Notes: generated by a model from the sequence alone, not told the origin. Counted from the stretch's first letter, positions 44,911 to 56,616 are shown. The stretch: DNA of 64,000 bases from Bathynomus jamesi (GCA_023014485.1 JAJOZX010002574.1:354501-418500); one strand, 5' to 3'. A program made the numbers and translations.

Positions 44911-46367
44911 CACCCAAGTAAAAAAAAATTTTTTTTTATATTTTTATTTTATCATTAGGTCTGTTAGCAATAGAAAGTGAAACTATGAACCAACATGACA
45001 TCGAAGTTATAATTGATAATTTTGCCAATGTAAAATGCAGAAAAAAATCTTTCAAATAAATAAATTATTTGAGGTATGTATTTTATCGAACGTAGAAGGG
45101 GTGCAGTATGGATATTCATACTGCATATCTGCATACCACACCTACATTAAGGTGTACAATTCTGAATTTCGGAACATCTCTTTATGGTAATGAAACTTCA
45201 AAGAAAACTCGCTTAACTGACGATTTATTTGAAATGAAACATTAATTTTCACTTTGAATCGTACATTAGCTTGGTGGTTAGTTTTATAACATATATAGAA
45301 TATAATATTTATTTCACTGTAACTGTGAATGGATTATGGAAATTAATGACTTATTTGTTGTTTCTAAATTTGTTTTTGGTAAAAGAATTTTTGCCAAAAA
45401 ATCCCACACTGTTAGAAACGTATGGTATAGTAGCTCAAATTCAAGTTTTACAACTTGGAAACCAACAGAACGTCTCGCCCCAAATGAGCTTGTATATCCA
45501 GACGCACAGCGACTTCGACAGTAACCTATTCCTTCTTGTAAGAATGTGATACAGTAATCATGGCAGACAGATATATGAATGAGGAAAAGTCTCTTGTTAA
45601 AAAATCTAGAGGTAGAGGAGCCATTGATAACTTAATGTATTATTGAACTATTATGAAATTAGGGGTTAGTTGGTTCGTTGATACAAATTCTTGTCTACTT
45701 TCAAAGAGTACGAAATTTTTTTTACTTTGGTATAAAATTTCAGATGCCAGACGAAGTTGAGTCGGAGTCCATAGGACCTAATTACTAACGTAACCTAAAC
45801 ATATTTAGTCAAATGAACTTATCCTCATCACATTTAACCTAATTTAACATATTAACAAGCTATTATGAACTGTCTCTGAACTGCGTCTGACATCTGGAAT
45901 TTCCCCTATTTTGGTTAGGTCTAAAACCCATCTCGCACGGCCGTTTGCCGACTCGCAGCGCCCTCCGACATGAGCTTTGTAGGTTACAAATCTCATTCAT
46001 GAACTGTTATTCAACACTACTAATTATGAAATGGAGGTGTGTTTCGAGCTGGTAATTTCAGATTAGGGGCAGGATTTGTTACATATTGTGCTTCTTTGGG
46101 TTGAAACAACATACGAATAGAGAACATGAACAATATAACTTTTCACTGTAATTGCAAACGGTAAACTTACCTTGTAGCTTATTGTACTAATTTTAGTATG
46201 ACAGCTCATGGATAAAATGTAACAACTAGGTAATTATATTAGACTATGTTAACACATTTGATGTCATGGCGGTACATTAAAATGTACCGTATTTCTCAAT
46301 CAGTAGATATGACACTATATTTTGGGTTCAGTTACTTTTATTTGAAGTTATAACAATAATCTTAGTG

Positions 46368-46372
<5 letters not shown>
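44911..46372. other. Unassigned AT-rich spacer
   Basis: No domain, splice-linked exon or paired repeat was recognised. Short open frames near 45271-45549 show no motif. Confidence 0.3.
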
Positions 46373-46398
<26 letters not shown>

Positions 46399-46815
46399 TG
46401 AAATAATGAGTACACGTATGAAACAAAAATGCTCCCACCAGAATTCGAACCCGGGACACCTTCCGAGTAGGAAACGCTTAACAATAATCTACTTAGCTCT
46501 TTCGTGTCCAGAGGTATTTTACAATGTTAACTCTTCCGCACTCGAGGAGATGGTAGCATTAAATTCAAACTTCTCTGTTGTAGCACTGGGGTCTCACGGA
46601 AGAACGATGTTTGTATCAAAAACGTTCTTACTCTCAACGGAATTCGGAAAAATATTTGAAACGGAAATTTCAAGAAAATACGCATGAGCAGCGTAAACCA
46701 TAAACAATGATCGAAAGGATTCGGCACCCGTAGCAAAAGCCAGGGGTCCACAACTTCACGTAAGGCTCGAACCAACCAAGGAAGACCCAGCAGTACCATA
46801 ACCACTAAAAACTGA
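46373..46815 (-). repeat. Two tRNA-derived SINE-like units after (ATT)n/(TA)n
   Basis: The minus strand shows two Pol III-type promoters. The first has an A box-like TAGTGGTTATGGTACTG (46807-46791) and B box GGTTCGAGCC (46773-46764). The second has an A box-like AGCTAAGTAGA (46499-46489) and B box GGTTCGAATTC (46451-46441). The second unit ends against (TA)n and (ATT)n at 46373-46400. Whether this is one dimeric SINE or two insertions is not resolved. Short open frames here are not genes. Confidence 0.6.
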
Positions 46816-47797
46816 AGACGAAGCTACAACCTAGAAACTTCAGAATGATCAGCCTAGAGCTTTAGTAACAGCATTCCCTGCTCCGTTATTTATTCATTTA
46901 CAAATTTCATAATATTTAAGATTCACTTTTTGTATGGGTAAATAAAACCTTCAATAGAAAACGAGCTTCTTTAATGAAAATAAATAAATAAATAAATAAA
47001 ATAAATAAATAAATAAATAAATATATAAAAAATTCCATACCTTTGCATTGAAATGGCATATCAGCAAAATTATTTTAAAAGATAAAAATAAAAAAATAAA
47101 TTAGTTTCATAAAAAAAACTATTTGGCAACTTCGATCAGCTTATTCACACACAATATTTTATATATATACACACATACACTGGAGAAAGAAAAAGAAATA
47201 AATGAACTTTGTTGATACAAAAAGCTTATCATCTTGGTGAGGAACACTTAAATACGGCTGCTCAGAAAAAGCGTCGTAAGACAGTAATTTGATTCACAAA
47301 AAACATTTTTTTTAATATCAAGCGAATAAGCTCATTGTTAGCACAATTTTAGGCCAATTTTTCTTAGCTAAATATTCCTATAATATCTACAGACTATCCT
47401 ATCTATCAGCTGCCATAATAAATAATTAAAATAAATAAATAAAACTTTAAATAGTAGATTTTTCTGAGACTTACTAATTAATATTCTAAGAGTGACTGCG
47501 TTTAAAAATAGTGTTTATTGACTAACTATTATAAAGTTGTAAAAAAAAAAAAGTCAAGGGAAATGTATGATTAAATATCATTAATTACAAAATACGCGAG
47601 ATTATATTTTGAATGTTTTCTGCAAAAATAGAGAATGGGTAAAAAAATAATTTATAAATGCTTTTACTTCATAAAAAAAATTATTTTTGTATTATTCAGT
47701 ATCCACTAATATTTTCTTCTATTTCCTAACAAAATTTTAGCGAATTCGATCACTTTCAGAATTTTAGGAATTAAAAATGCGGAACTGCTTATATATA
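46816..47797. other. AT-rich spacer with (AAAT)n microsatellite
   Basis: An (AAAT)n tract runs from about 46976 to 47024. Otherwise nothing recognised. Confidence 0.4.
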
Positions 47798-47799
47798 TA

Positions 47800-48079
47800 C
47801 AGGGTGTCCCATAAATCGGTCTCATAGGAAAATTTATTTTAAATTCAATTTACGAACGTGAGAGTACATTCGAAATAAAACAAATGTTCAAATTGAGGTC
47901 TTGTTTTGGGACCCTTTTTTTGTTGCAGGTAGAATAACACGCAAATGGCTAATATGGAAACGAGTTACACTCGTAAGGCCGCTTCCGCCTTTTCCTCGAG
48001 ACATCATTTTGAACATTTGTTTTAGTTGTAATGTATTTAAAATAAAATTTTATTCGTGACCGTACTTATGGAACACCCT
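47800..48079. mobile_element. Tc1/mariner-like MITE (about 280 bp)
   Basis: The left end cagggtgtcccataaatc and the right end ttatggaacaccc are imperfect inverted copies, flanked by TA (47798-47799 and about 48079-48080). Subterminal blocks caaatgttcaaa and tttgaacatttg also pair. The ends resemble the element at 20209, but no coding remains. Confidence 0.75.
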
Positions 48080-48081
48080 AT

Positions 48082-48309
48082 AAGAGGGTTGACGAAAGTA
48101 AGTAGACACCATGATGATTGTCCTCAAGAACGAATAGCGAAGCTCATCGATGGAATACCGTAACGTGTCAGCTTCACATAATGCAACAGGAAAAGGAACA
48201 CGATTCTAAATATACTCATTCAATAAACCTATTATTATTTATTAGCTTTTATCATCAAATAAAAAACTATGGATAAATCGAAGGTGTCTATTTTCTTTTG
48301 TCAACCCTG
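48082..48309 (+). mobile_element. Tc1 deletion derivative (about 228 bp)
   Basis: The left end agagggttgacgaaagtaag and right end cttttgtcaaccctg pair, with TA after 48309. The interior keeps only a transposase C-terminus (CPQERIAKLIDGIP). It is related to 21228-21961 and directly adjoins the MITE at 47800. Confidence 0.75.
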
Positions 48310-48399
48310 TATATATTCTTTGGAAAATCACTAGAAAGTTCTTTCATTCGGTACGGTTTTGGTCTCGTTTTGTTCACGACTTACGCCCAAAAGTAGTTA

Positions 48400-49203
48400 T
48401 TATAGACTGTTATTAGCATTCATATGGTTTAGACATAGTTCGTGTCGCCTCAAATTACTTCTGTTATTAGTTACGTAATCGCAGCTGGAACATTTATGCT
48501 TTTTCACTCCCAAATGATTAGCTTCGTGTCGCTTGAAGGAACTTCCGTTGTTGGTCGTATAATCGCATTGAAGACATTGATATTTTTTGACTGCGGAGTG
48601 ATTTAATTCGTGTTGCTTCAAATACCTTTCAGTACTGGTCACATAATCGCATTTTGAACACTTTAGGCTTTTAGTTTTCAGGTGACTATCTTCGTGTCGT
48701 TTCAAGTGACTTTTAGTATTTGTCGCGTAATCGCAGTTGGAACAATAAAACTTTTTAGTTTCCGAGTGATTCAACTCGTGGTCGAGCAAATAAGCTTTGT
48801 AATGTGTCGAATAATCGCATTTTGAACATTTGAACGATTCGGTATTAAAATGTTTCAATTGGTGCCGTTTCAAATGGCTTTTGATGTTAGTGGAATAATC
48901 GCAGCTGCAACAACTAAATTTTTTAGTTCCTGAGTGATTTAATTCGTGATTACTCAAATCGGTTTTATAGTTAGTGGAATAATCGCATTTCAAGCACTTA
49001 AACAATTTAGCTTCCGAGTGAATTAATTCGTGTCGTCTGAGCACGCTTTTTACCCTAGCTGTGTAATTACACTTCAAACACTGGAATTTTTTAGTTTCTT
49101 CGTGATTTGGTGAAGAAGTTTCCCCGCCTATTGAAGGATATACAGCCGTATACAAAGACTCGCCATTCAGTCTCTGGTTTTGTAAATGCTGCATCTGAGG
49201 GCC
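48400..49203 (-). CDS. Zinc-finger gene B, exon 4: eight C2H2 fingers
   Basis: Exon 4 follows an acceptor (acttttag|GGC) and reads in phase 0 from GPQMQHLQNQ through eight C2H2 fingers to the stop at 48400. Fingers are C-x2-C-x12-H-x4-H, many with CDYSTN, starting at FQCLKCNYTARVK and ending HKCSSCDYVTNNRSNLRRHE, where the last histidine spacing is longer (HELCLNH). Linkers are SETKKF-like instead of TGEKP. Joined to exons 1-3 it predicts 357 residues. A nuclear DNA-binding regulator is likely, but no target can be inferred. Unlike paralogue gene A, every finger is intact. Confidence 0.88.
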   Translation of the reverse strand, partial: GPQMQHLQNQRLNGESLYTAVYPSIGGETSSPNHEETKKFQCLKCNYTARVKSVLRRHELIHSEAKLFKCLKCDYSTNYKTDLSNHELNHSGTKKFSCCSCDYSTNIKSHLKRHQLKHFNTESFKCSKCDYSTHYKAYLLDHELNHSETKKFYCSNCDYATNTKSHLKRHEDSHLKTKSLKCSKCDYVTSTERYLKQHELNHSAVKKYQCLQCDYTTNNGSSFKRHEANHLGVKKHKCSSCDYVTNNRSNLRRHELCLNHMNANNSL

Positions 49204-49840
49204 CTAAAAGTGTTACAATGATATTAGTTTAAAAGTACATAAAATGAGATGCTCGGAACCAGAAGGGCAAACTCGCCAAAAGCAAGTTTTGAGAAAACGC
49301 CTGATAAAAGTTTTCGAAACTTCCAATATATACAACTTTAGTTCAAATTGATGTATTTGGATGAGTTTGGTGTCATATTAAAGGAAAATTGGTGTACACT
49401 ATGGAAAGTGTAATATAATTACGACAACTGCATTCTATGGTATGTACAAAAATGAAGAGCGCCTAAAGGCGCAGGTGGATTAAAGAAAAATAGCTAGTTA
49501 CCTCTATGGATAATAATGTTAAGCAATAATTATGCATCCACTTCATTATCGCCCGCCGCCATAGTCAGTAGTTCAGGAAGTCATCGTCAAGACCCACATC
49601 ATCATTATCTGCTGCCGTAGAACTGCCGCCAGTCTCCTAAAGGGCAATCAGGTCTACGAAGTATGATTTCCAAGGGATAGGGACATAGGGAAGAAGACTA
49701 AGTCTTCGACCTTTTCAGGAGAGAGATTGATAAGTTCATCGTACTTCTGCGGCAGGTTAATCAGAGAGAGGTTGAAGTTTGGATCGAATGTGTTCGACCT
49801 GCCTTTCTGGAGCTTTAACTTGACGGAGTCTCCCAATGTA

Positions 49841-50601
49841 CAGGGTGGGCCGTAAGTTTCCATACATAGGAAAAATTAAACGTTTGTTTTTATGTTTCAG
49901 ATACCCTAAGAATATGCGTTTGACGTAAGATCTTGTTTACTGATGAAGCAAATTTTTACGTCAATGGAGAGGTTAATCGGCAAAACATACGTTATCGGAG
50001 TAATGCTAACCCTAACTGGCTGAGTCCGACGAAGATGCAAGGTGCCGGTAAAGTGATGGTGTGGGCCGGGATATGGGGTGACAGAATTATTGGACCAATT
50101 TTTGTCAGTGGAAATCTTAATGCCGAAAGGTATCTTAACATGTTGCAAGAAGAGATTTTCCCATCCCTGCTAAACGAGGAAGGTAACTTCCCAGTTTACT
50201 TCCAGCAAGATGGAGCTCCACCTCATTATGGTCTTCACGTGCGTCGGTATTTGGATCAGCAGCAGTTTCCGGATGCTTGGATTGGTCGGCGTGGTCCTGT
50301 GGAGTGGCCTCCCAGATCCCCAGATCTCACCCCCCTTGATTTCTATCTTTGGGGGCACTTGAAGGCCATGGTGTATCAGGAAAAGATACGAGACATAAAT
50401 CATCTAAAGGAACGTATCACCAACGCCATTACAAGCATAACGTCAACTGTGCTAATGCGTGTTCATCAACAGTGGGGAACACGTATTGAAATGTGTTTTC
50501 AAAACAATGGCAACCATGTAGAGCATATTATATAAATAAAAATGGTTGTCCATAACAAAATGTTTATTTTTCCTATGTATGGAAACTTACGGCCCACCCT
50601 G
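49841..50601 (+). mobile_element. Tc1/mariner-like element keeping only the catalytic domain (761 bp)
   Basis: Ends cagggtgggccgtaagtttc and complement, with TA at 49839-49840 and 50602-50603. It is inserted in the coding region of transposon X2. Confidence 0.93.
49933..50535 (+). CDS. Tc1/mariner-like transposase, catalytic half
   Basis: An uninterrupted 200-codon frame starts within FTDEANFYVNG (first catalytic D). VMVWAGIWGDRIIGPIF follows, then FQQDGAPPHYGLHV (second D), and WPPRSPDLTPLDFYLWGHLK with an aspartate in the third catalytic position. The N-terminal helix-turn-helix region is missing, so the nominal ATG is probably not a real start. The triad is intact but the protein could not bind element ends specifically. 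It is the complement of the element at 12050, which has similar ends and only the DNA-binding half. Confidence 0.85.
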   Translation: MFTDEANFYVNGEVNRQNIRYRSNANPNWLSPTKMQGAGKVMVWAGIWGDRIIGPIFVSGNLNAERYLNMLQEEIFPSLLNEEGNFPVYFQQDGAPPHYGLHVRRYLDQQQFPDAWIGRRGPVEWPPRSPDLTPLDFYLWGHLKAMVYQEKIRDINHLKERITNAITSITSTVLMRVHQQWGTRIEMCFQNNGNHVEHII

Positions 50602-52412
50602 TATAATGAGACTTGATGGTAAAGCCTGACTTGTAGGTGTTTGAAAATTAAAAGACTTTGCCGTCTTTGAAACTAGTTCCCGTGGCTTGTCTCTTGGTGA
50701 TGGAGGCTTGCAGGACATCAAAGTTCTGGAACATTGACCTATCCATCTCCACTACATGGAAAGGTTTTGTTGTTCGTGCGTTTTTTATAAAATACACAGT
50801 GACCCTTATTGTAAACTTCCGCATGCTTGACCTTTTTTCTATTTTGCCAAAATCGCAATCACACTGGAGGTATGAATGCCCAGGCACCATGAACACGTTT
50901 AATACTCGTGAAGCGGCCTTCATGAATCATACGCAGGCAAGCAAGCACCATATTCATATTTTTATTCTACCCGAAGCAGTTGTCACTGAAAATCACGACC
51001 TCCTTCACTGCACTGTCTAACGACGTGAGATAGTGACTCACACAGCTCGCAATCTCATTCGACCCACGCTTAGCTTCTGTTTCGTCCCACACATACGTAG
51101 ATGCCCTGTCACGTTCAATGTTATGAACTCCGAAATTATATGTCCAAAGTTTACGTTTATAATAATGTATCCCACTTGTAAGCTTTGGGGTGGCCAGAGG
51201 TTGCTCTACGTCAATAGCAATAACTGTACAACTTGCATCATCATCGTCTTTATAAGACCTTAGCATGTCCTGTACATATTTTGCTCGTTTATCATGCAAC
51301 TTTTTTCCTATTCGCAGCTGTTTAACACGGTCACTATCAGCCTCTTCGTTAAGGCTTGCGAGTTCAACTTTAATCTTATCACACAAATTACACGTGTCAT
51401 TTTTAGGTGGTTCAAATCCAATGTTAAATTCCTTGTTGAATACCTCGTGATAATAATTCTTACTAACGGGGACACACACGGCGTGATTATCTTTCATCCA
51501 ATCCAAATATATTTCGTAGAGCTCACAGATTGATAGGTTGTTTTGTAGGTATCTGCGGTGAGGGCTTTTTTCTCGGCTGTGGTGACTTTACACTAAGCTT
51601 TTAATGTGGCTCCTTACAAGAGCCCTCCTCCCCTCGCTCACCTTGGTTGCGGGTGTGCGCTTCCTACGTTTGTCACCCTCTGTCAAGTACAGTTCGTACA
51701 CGCTTCTCAGTGTACGAACTGTTATCATACAGAACAGTGTAGGCAATCTTCCTCAGTGTACGTAGTGACCCGTCTTTCACTCGGCTTCGTTTCACATCCT
51801 GGGATGTAACAAGTTTAGAGAGAACTATTTCGCTTGTCGTAATTCCCCAGTGCCGAGAATGCCTTAAATATTTCCTTCACCTTGTCTCTCAACTTAGCCA
51901 TGCAGCCACATTTACAAGGTCAGCCAACAACAAGAGCAGAAACGATCAACGCTTTGTTGGCCAGGCTTTGGTATTCCTCACCCGCATCTTTCTTCTTCTT
52001 TGCTACAGTTTTCTGCCACTTTTCTGCATGCTTGGTACGCTGAAATTAAACGAAAATCCGAGAACACAAACGCTGTAGATGGCTATAAACAATGCCTACA
52101 CGCGGACTGTCCTCTCGCGAGTAAACACGCATCGGCGATTGGCTGATACAGTCACGTAACCACCAGCAGACGTATTATTGGCTGACGTCCGCTGGACGAG
52201 TTCGTCATTCTGGATCTCTCAGTCTCGCGTGTTCTACAATACCGCACGAGATTTTTACCACCTCGTAAACACGTATTTTTAGGGGTGGAAAGGCGAACTC
52301 GCCATATGTGTACAGTCATTGAAAAGAGGAAGAATAATAAAGCATGGTGGTAATATAGAAAACTGACTTTCGGACCAATGGTGAATTCGCCCTTCTGGTT
52401 CCGAGCGCCTCT

Positions 52413-52576
52413 TAATTATATATTATACAGCTAATGTATTTCCTGAATGTGCTGAGCCATTCATCAGATCTTGAAACGTTAAAGCAACTACTTTGATATT
52501 TTTTTTTTTTTTTTTTTTTATATGTTCTGACATTCTTGTACCTTCAAGATCAACAAAGGCCAATCACACACACACC

Positions 52577-52609
<33 letters not shown>

Positions 52610-52615
52610 TATATA
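52413..52615. other. T run and (ATT)n/(TA)n tract
   Basis: A T run at about 52501-52519 and (ATT)n followed by (TA)n at 52575-52615, next to the pogo element. Confidence 0.6.
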
Positions 52616-55390
52616 GGGGAAGTGGAGGATATGGCGTTCACCTAAGGAAAATCAGTTGTATTTTTTAAATACTAAAAGGAAAATTAAATTTATTTAACGT
52701 CATTTATTTATCAAACGTTGCGCTGCAATAAGGTACATTTTCAGTTCGTAATAATTATAATTACTGAAGTTATGAGCAAAAATAAAAAAGTATAAGTGAT
52801 CGAAATTATCCACACGAAGGTAATGGCGCCCATCTCTACAACTTTTTTGTGATCATATCGAGTTTTATTGGCATAAATTGCGCGCACAACCATCTGGTTT
52901 ATCAGCAGTACTGCATTCCTCGTGTCCAGCTTCCATAGGAAGTGCACCGATACCATATTTTATTGTTGGTACCGAATTCCTGGCAAAAGCTGCATATATC
53001 TGCATTATCAGAGAGAAGGGGGCGACAAGCTTGACCTTCGTGAAATGAGGAATCATCGCACGGAACATTTGAAAGGTTGAAAGGAAAGGCATCTTTGTTT
53101 TTGCTCTAGCTTATATATTTCTTCCATATCATCACTGCTTCTGTCGTCACATATATCATCTTGTTGGTTACCCGTTTCTTCAAAGTATGAGCTGTCGTCA
53201 CGTATATCATCTTGTTGGTTATCCGTTTCTTCAAAGTATGGGCTATCATCATATAATTTTCTTTTGAATTGTTTCTTTGTATTGTCTTTAGTTTTCTTCT
53301 TTGTAACCTGGATCCTCCTCAGTTTTCTTTTCTCTTTTCCTTCAGGCGCAGATTTTAAAGGTGTTGCAGTTAAAACTTGCGAATGCTGTGTTTTCTCCCT
53401 TTACTACTACGAAAGGGTTTCGAATATGTTGAGCAGATGAAAGTTATTCTATAGTAACTCTTCGTTATGTTGGATCTTGATCATTGCTTTTACTCGTTGA
53501 AGGCTGTGGTTGATCCGATTGTTGGAGGCTTATTCCCGTATCTTTGTCTCTTGACTCCTTGTTAGAATGCTCTTAGTTGACAGATGGTGCAAAATCTTCT
53601 GATGAAAATGTATTAGGGTCGAGTGGAAATATCCCAGTTACTTCAAATCCCTTCACTGCTTTTTCCAATTGCCGCAATACCACAGTACGCCTTATTAAAT
53701 AGACCGAGTAAATCGGATGGAGTAAGCTTTTCGTGAGGACGTGACTTCATGAACAAGTCACATTCCTGATTATACGCTTTCTTGATAAGACCAAAGAAAG
53801 TAATATCAAGGGGTTGAATACGATGAGAAATACACACCAATGTAACCCCATTCTGACGACAATACACGTAAGAGTTTAAGGATAAACTCGCTTGTCTAGT
53901 AGTACAACTAGCACTCGACTTGTTTCTGAAGCGTTTGTGTATTTGACGAAATGTTTGAGGTACGGAACAAAACTCTTTTGTCATCCAACCATTTTTGAAC
54001 AGCCATAAATACTACCAGGTGGGTCCTCCTCGCTTAAGGGATTCAGCCATTCGCTCTCTAGGATATATAAACACGGGTGGAATGGCGCAACGTACTGTCA
54101 TGTTTTTGCCTCTCTCCCAGCCCGATGCGGCTCCGACTCGCTTCTGGCCCTTTGGTGCAATTATAACCCCAGTTTATGTACAGTTGTGACCCCAGTTTCA
54201 TCAATATTAAATATTTTATCCGCAGTTAAATGGTGCTTCTTCATTTGCTCAAGGTTTGAATAAAATATGTTAATTTCAGTCTTATTGAAAACAATAATTC
54301 AGCTTAGACTTGTTGCTTCACGTCTGTCACAAACTCAAATATGGATTTTGTCGTAGAAAATTATTTAACCAATTTCTTCCAGCAAGAAGAGTGTTTTTGT
54401 TAAATTTATTCTTTGCGTTATTTCTTTCGGTGGCGTAAGAGCAAAGAAAACTTTACTTAATGTCAAACAATGATCCACAATTTCACGTTGCTCCGAAACG
54501 CTAAATGTGCTTTTGCAGCCCATTGTTGGCTCATAACACTCCCAGCTTTGATTCCGTTTCCTATTGAACTGTATGGAACACCGAATTTTCGAGATCTCTC
54601 TCGACCACCACCGCGATTTTCATGGTTTCAAGTGCAGCCTTCATAACATCAATGTCCCAGGATGCCTTGTTCGTTGTTCTTGGCCTTATTCACAGCATCT
54701 TAAAAAAAAAAAAAAAAAGAGGCGAAATGTTAATACACAATATTTTAATTAATATAATTTGAAATAAAACGGATGAAACATATTTATGCATTAAAGTGTT
54801 ATAGACAATCTTATGAAAGAAATACCATAATTCCCTTATATTAACAAAGATTAACTTAGAACATGTTATATGTTTAGGCTAAAAGTTTCCTATAAAAAGG
54901 CATAGAAATGATTTCTACTTAAAAATGTAGATAATTTTAAGTAGTGCTTATCAGTTACACCTCGTAAAACGTGGTCAACACACTGTTGTCAGTGGGGGTA
55001 ATTGCGCTCAGTTGAGCGCCATTACCCAGAAATATAACATACTGAAAAAAACCTTGGTCAGTTTAACTAACACATCCTACTAAAACTTTATTGGGTGAAA
55101 AATATGGTTAATCCTGTCTCTCTATTATATAAAATGTTTTGAATAATTCTATAAGTACTAGTTACACTACCTTCAATTTTATGCAGCCGAATTCTTATAC
55201 ATAATGTTGATTGAAGTGAAAATATTAATGGAAACTTGGAATTAGTGTGCACACCTGCTCAATTTTCATGACACTAACTTGTAATGGTGGACAGTGAGTC
55301 TACAAAGCTTTTGTCTGGCTGTTCCATTTAGGAAGGGAGAGGGAGCGGTGAACGCCATTACCCACAGTGTCATTACCCCCCTACTTCCCC
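52616..55390 (-). mobile_element. pogo-like transposon (about 2.8 kb) in intron 3 of gene B
   Basis: The left end ggggaagtggaggatatgg and right end (complement ggggaagtagggggg) are inverted, between TATATA-rich flanks. It contains a decayed DDE_1-type transposase on the minus strand. Confidence 0.75.
53600..54720 (-). pseudogene. pogo-type (DDE_1) transposase, decayed
   Basis: Minus-strand pieces in several frames: VDHCLTLSKVFFALTPPKEI near 54430, [17 protein letters not shown] (first catalytic D, near 54190), SLSLNSYVYCRQNGVTLVCI, SHRIQPLDITFFGLIKKAYN (third catalytic region, PLD) and LLGLFNKAYCGIAAIGKS. The order matches pogo/Tigger-type transposases with a DD-D triad. Multiple shifts make it non-functional. 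The sequence to 52616 is downstream element body. Confidence 0.8.
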
Positions 55391-55483
55391 TTATATATAA
55401 GTTATATAGTTCTTGGTAACCAATCGTAGTAAGTAGGTTCCTTCCAAATGCAACATTACTAATTTTCGGCATTAAATACTTAC

Positions 55484-55576
55484 CAAGCTGTGGGTATGCT
55501 CATAGTGATTGAAATCCAATGCTTCACACTTTACAGTGACTTCTTCATCCAAAGCACTATCAGGATCATCTTTAAA
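55484..55576 (-). CDS. Zinc-finger gene B, exon 3
   Basis: A 93-nt, phase-0 exon with acceptor atcctcag|TTT and donor TTG|gtaagt. It encodes 31 residues, FKDDPDSALDEEVTVKCEAL and on, acidic and with a VKCE motif. It is similar to exon A2 of gene A. Intron 3, between this and the finger exon, is about 6.3 kb and filled with transposons. Confidence 0.8.
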
Positions 55577-56427
55577 CTGAGGATTCTGCCAAGGGGAAGG
55601 AAACTTAAAATGATAAGGAACTTCTTTTCTAAAGAAAACCTTTTTTTATTGAATAAACATTATGAACTATTTTGCTTTCAGTAGCTGTATTTATAATACA
55701 TTCCTTGTTATAAAAAGACCAGATAGTGGTAGTAATAACAATAATAGGTAGAGAGGTGAGGCCAAGTATAAATCTGCTTTCTCATTTGCCATGTCAGAAA
55801 ATTACTGTACTGTGGTTACTTGCAGCTTTCAAACTGAGTAGGTCCCCACGTTTATTGCAATTTTCTCTTAATTATAATGTTTTTGGTTGTTTAAAGGTCA
55901 TATGGCAGAAGGGATCTATAGCTTTATATGGCATCCAAACCATCTACAGGGTTGTAGCTTTATATGGCATCCAAACCATCTACAGGGTTTGCTACATCAT
56001 CTAGATGCAGTGGATGGGCACTCATCCACCTACTGCTCAACGAAAGGCGGCTGATATAACGGGAAGCGATGTTGAGGCGTGGCGACGACAGTGTGGCCCC
56101 ATTGAAGAAGGTAATTTAGTTATAATTTTGATGAAATGTGCCACATAGCTGTGTGTACTGGAGATACACTCGTAACACAAATTTGAGGTCTCTGTAACCT
56201 CCTGTTCCCGACCTATAGGTCGCCAAAATTTGACCTGACCTTCAAGAGCCTTTGATATTAAGCATCTGTAAGTCCACTCCTAATTTGTCAATAGTTTGGC
56301 TCTATTCTATTTTAAGGTATTAGGGCAAATACAGTACAATTTTAAAAATAGAAAGAACAGTTTTGAACTATTCACATAGCTACTTTATGTTTAGTAAAGT
56401 TCTTTCCAGTAATAGTTGTTGGGTAGG
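55577..56427. other. Gene B intron 2, left part
   Basis: A 38-bp exact direct duplication (about 55912-55949 and 55950-55987, agctttatatggcatccaaa) is present. Otherwise nothing recognised. Confidence 0.5.
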
Positions 56428-56435
56428 CTGTAGAG

Positions 56436-56616
56436 CAGTGGTGCACAAACTTTTTTGATGTGAGGGCCAAGCGAAGAAAATAACTAAATGTATTAGCCTA
56501 CTTACTTTCCATCTAAGTCATAAATTGGGTCACTTTTATATTCTAACTTTTCATTGAATTGAAAAGACCCGTGGGGGTACACATTTGGCCCGTGGGCCAG
56601 GGTTTGTGCATCACTG
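56436..56616. mobile_element. hAT MITE (181 bp)
   Basis: Ends cagtggtgcacaaac and gtttgtgcatcactg, flanked by the exact 8-bp duplication ctgtagag (56428-56435 and 56617-56624). Confidence 0.93.

Larger units (their letters stand above)
49654..51506 (-). pseudogene. DDE-like transposase of transposon X2, split by an insertion
   Basis: In order on the minus strand: 51506-50967 with DTCNLCDKIK, AIDVEQPLATPKLTSGIHYY, KLWTYNFGVHN, YVWDETEAKRGSNEIASC and VVIFSDNCFG; then, after a shift, 50923-50648 with VPGHSYLQCDCDFGKIEKR; then, beyond the Tc1-like insertion, 49840-49654 with YDELINLSPEKVEDLVFF. FSD, CD and IE give a D-D-E pattern, and the order matches the D...CD...E pattern of transposon X1. 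It probably catalyses its own transposition. It is broken by frameshifts and the insertion. Confidence 0.6.
49245..52412 (-). mobile_element. TIR DNA transposon X2 (about 3.2 kb) in intron 3 of gene B
   Basis: The left end gagatgctcggaaccagaag and the right end (complement gaggcgctcggaaccagaag) are inverted copies, extending to ggaaccagaagggc plus looser similarity. No clear target duplication was found. A minus-strand gene fills the interior and is split by a Tc1-like element (49841-50601). The family could not be named. Confidence 0.65.

Noticed and set aside
45271..45549. 92-codon hydrophobic frame
   Set aside because: AT-rich chance frame with no motif and no splice or promoter context.
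46430..46815. True tRNA genes
   Set aside because: Box A and B motifs are present, but the predicted cloverleaf is poor and the context is SINE-like.
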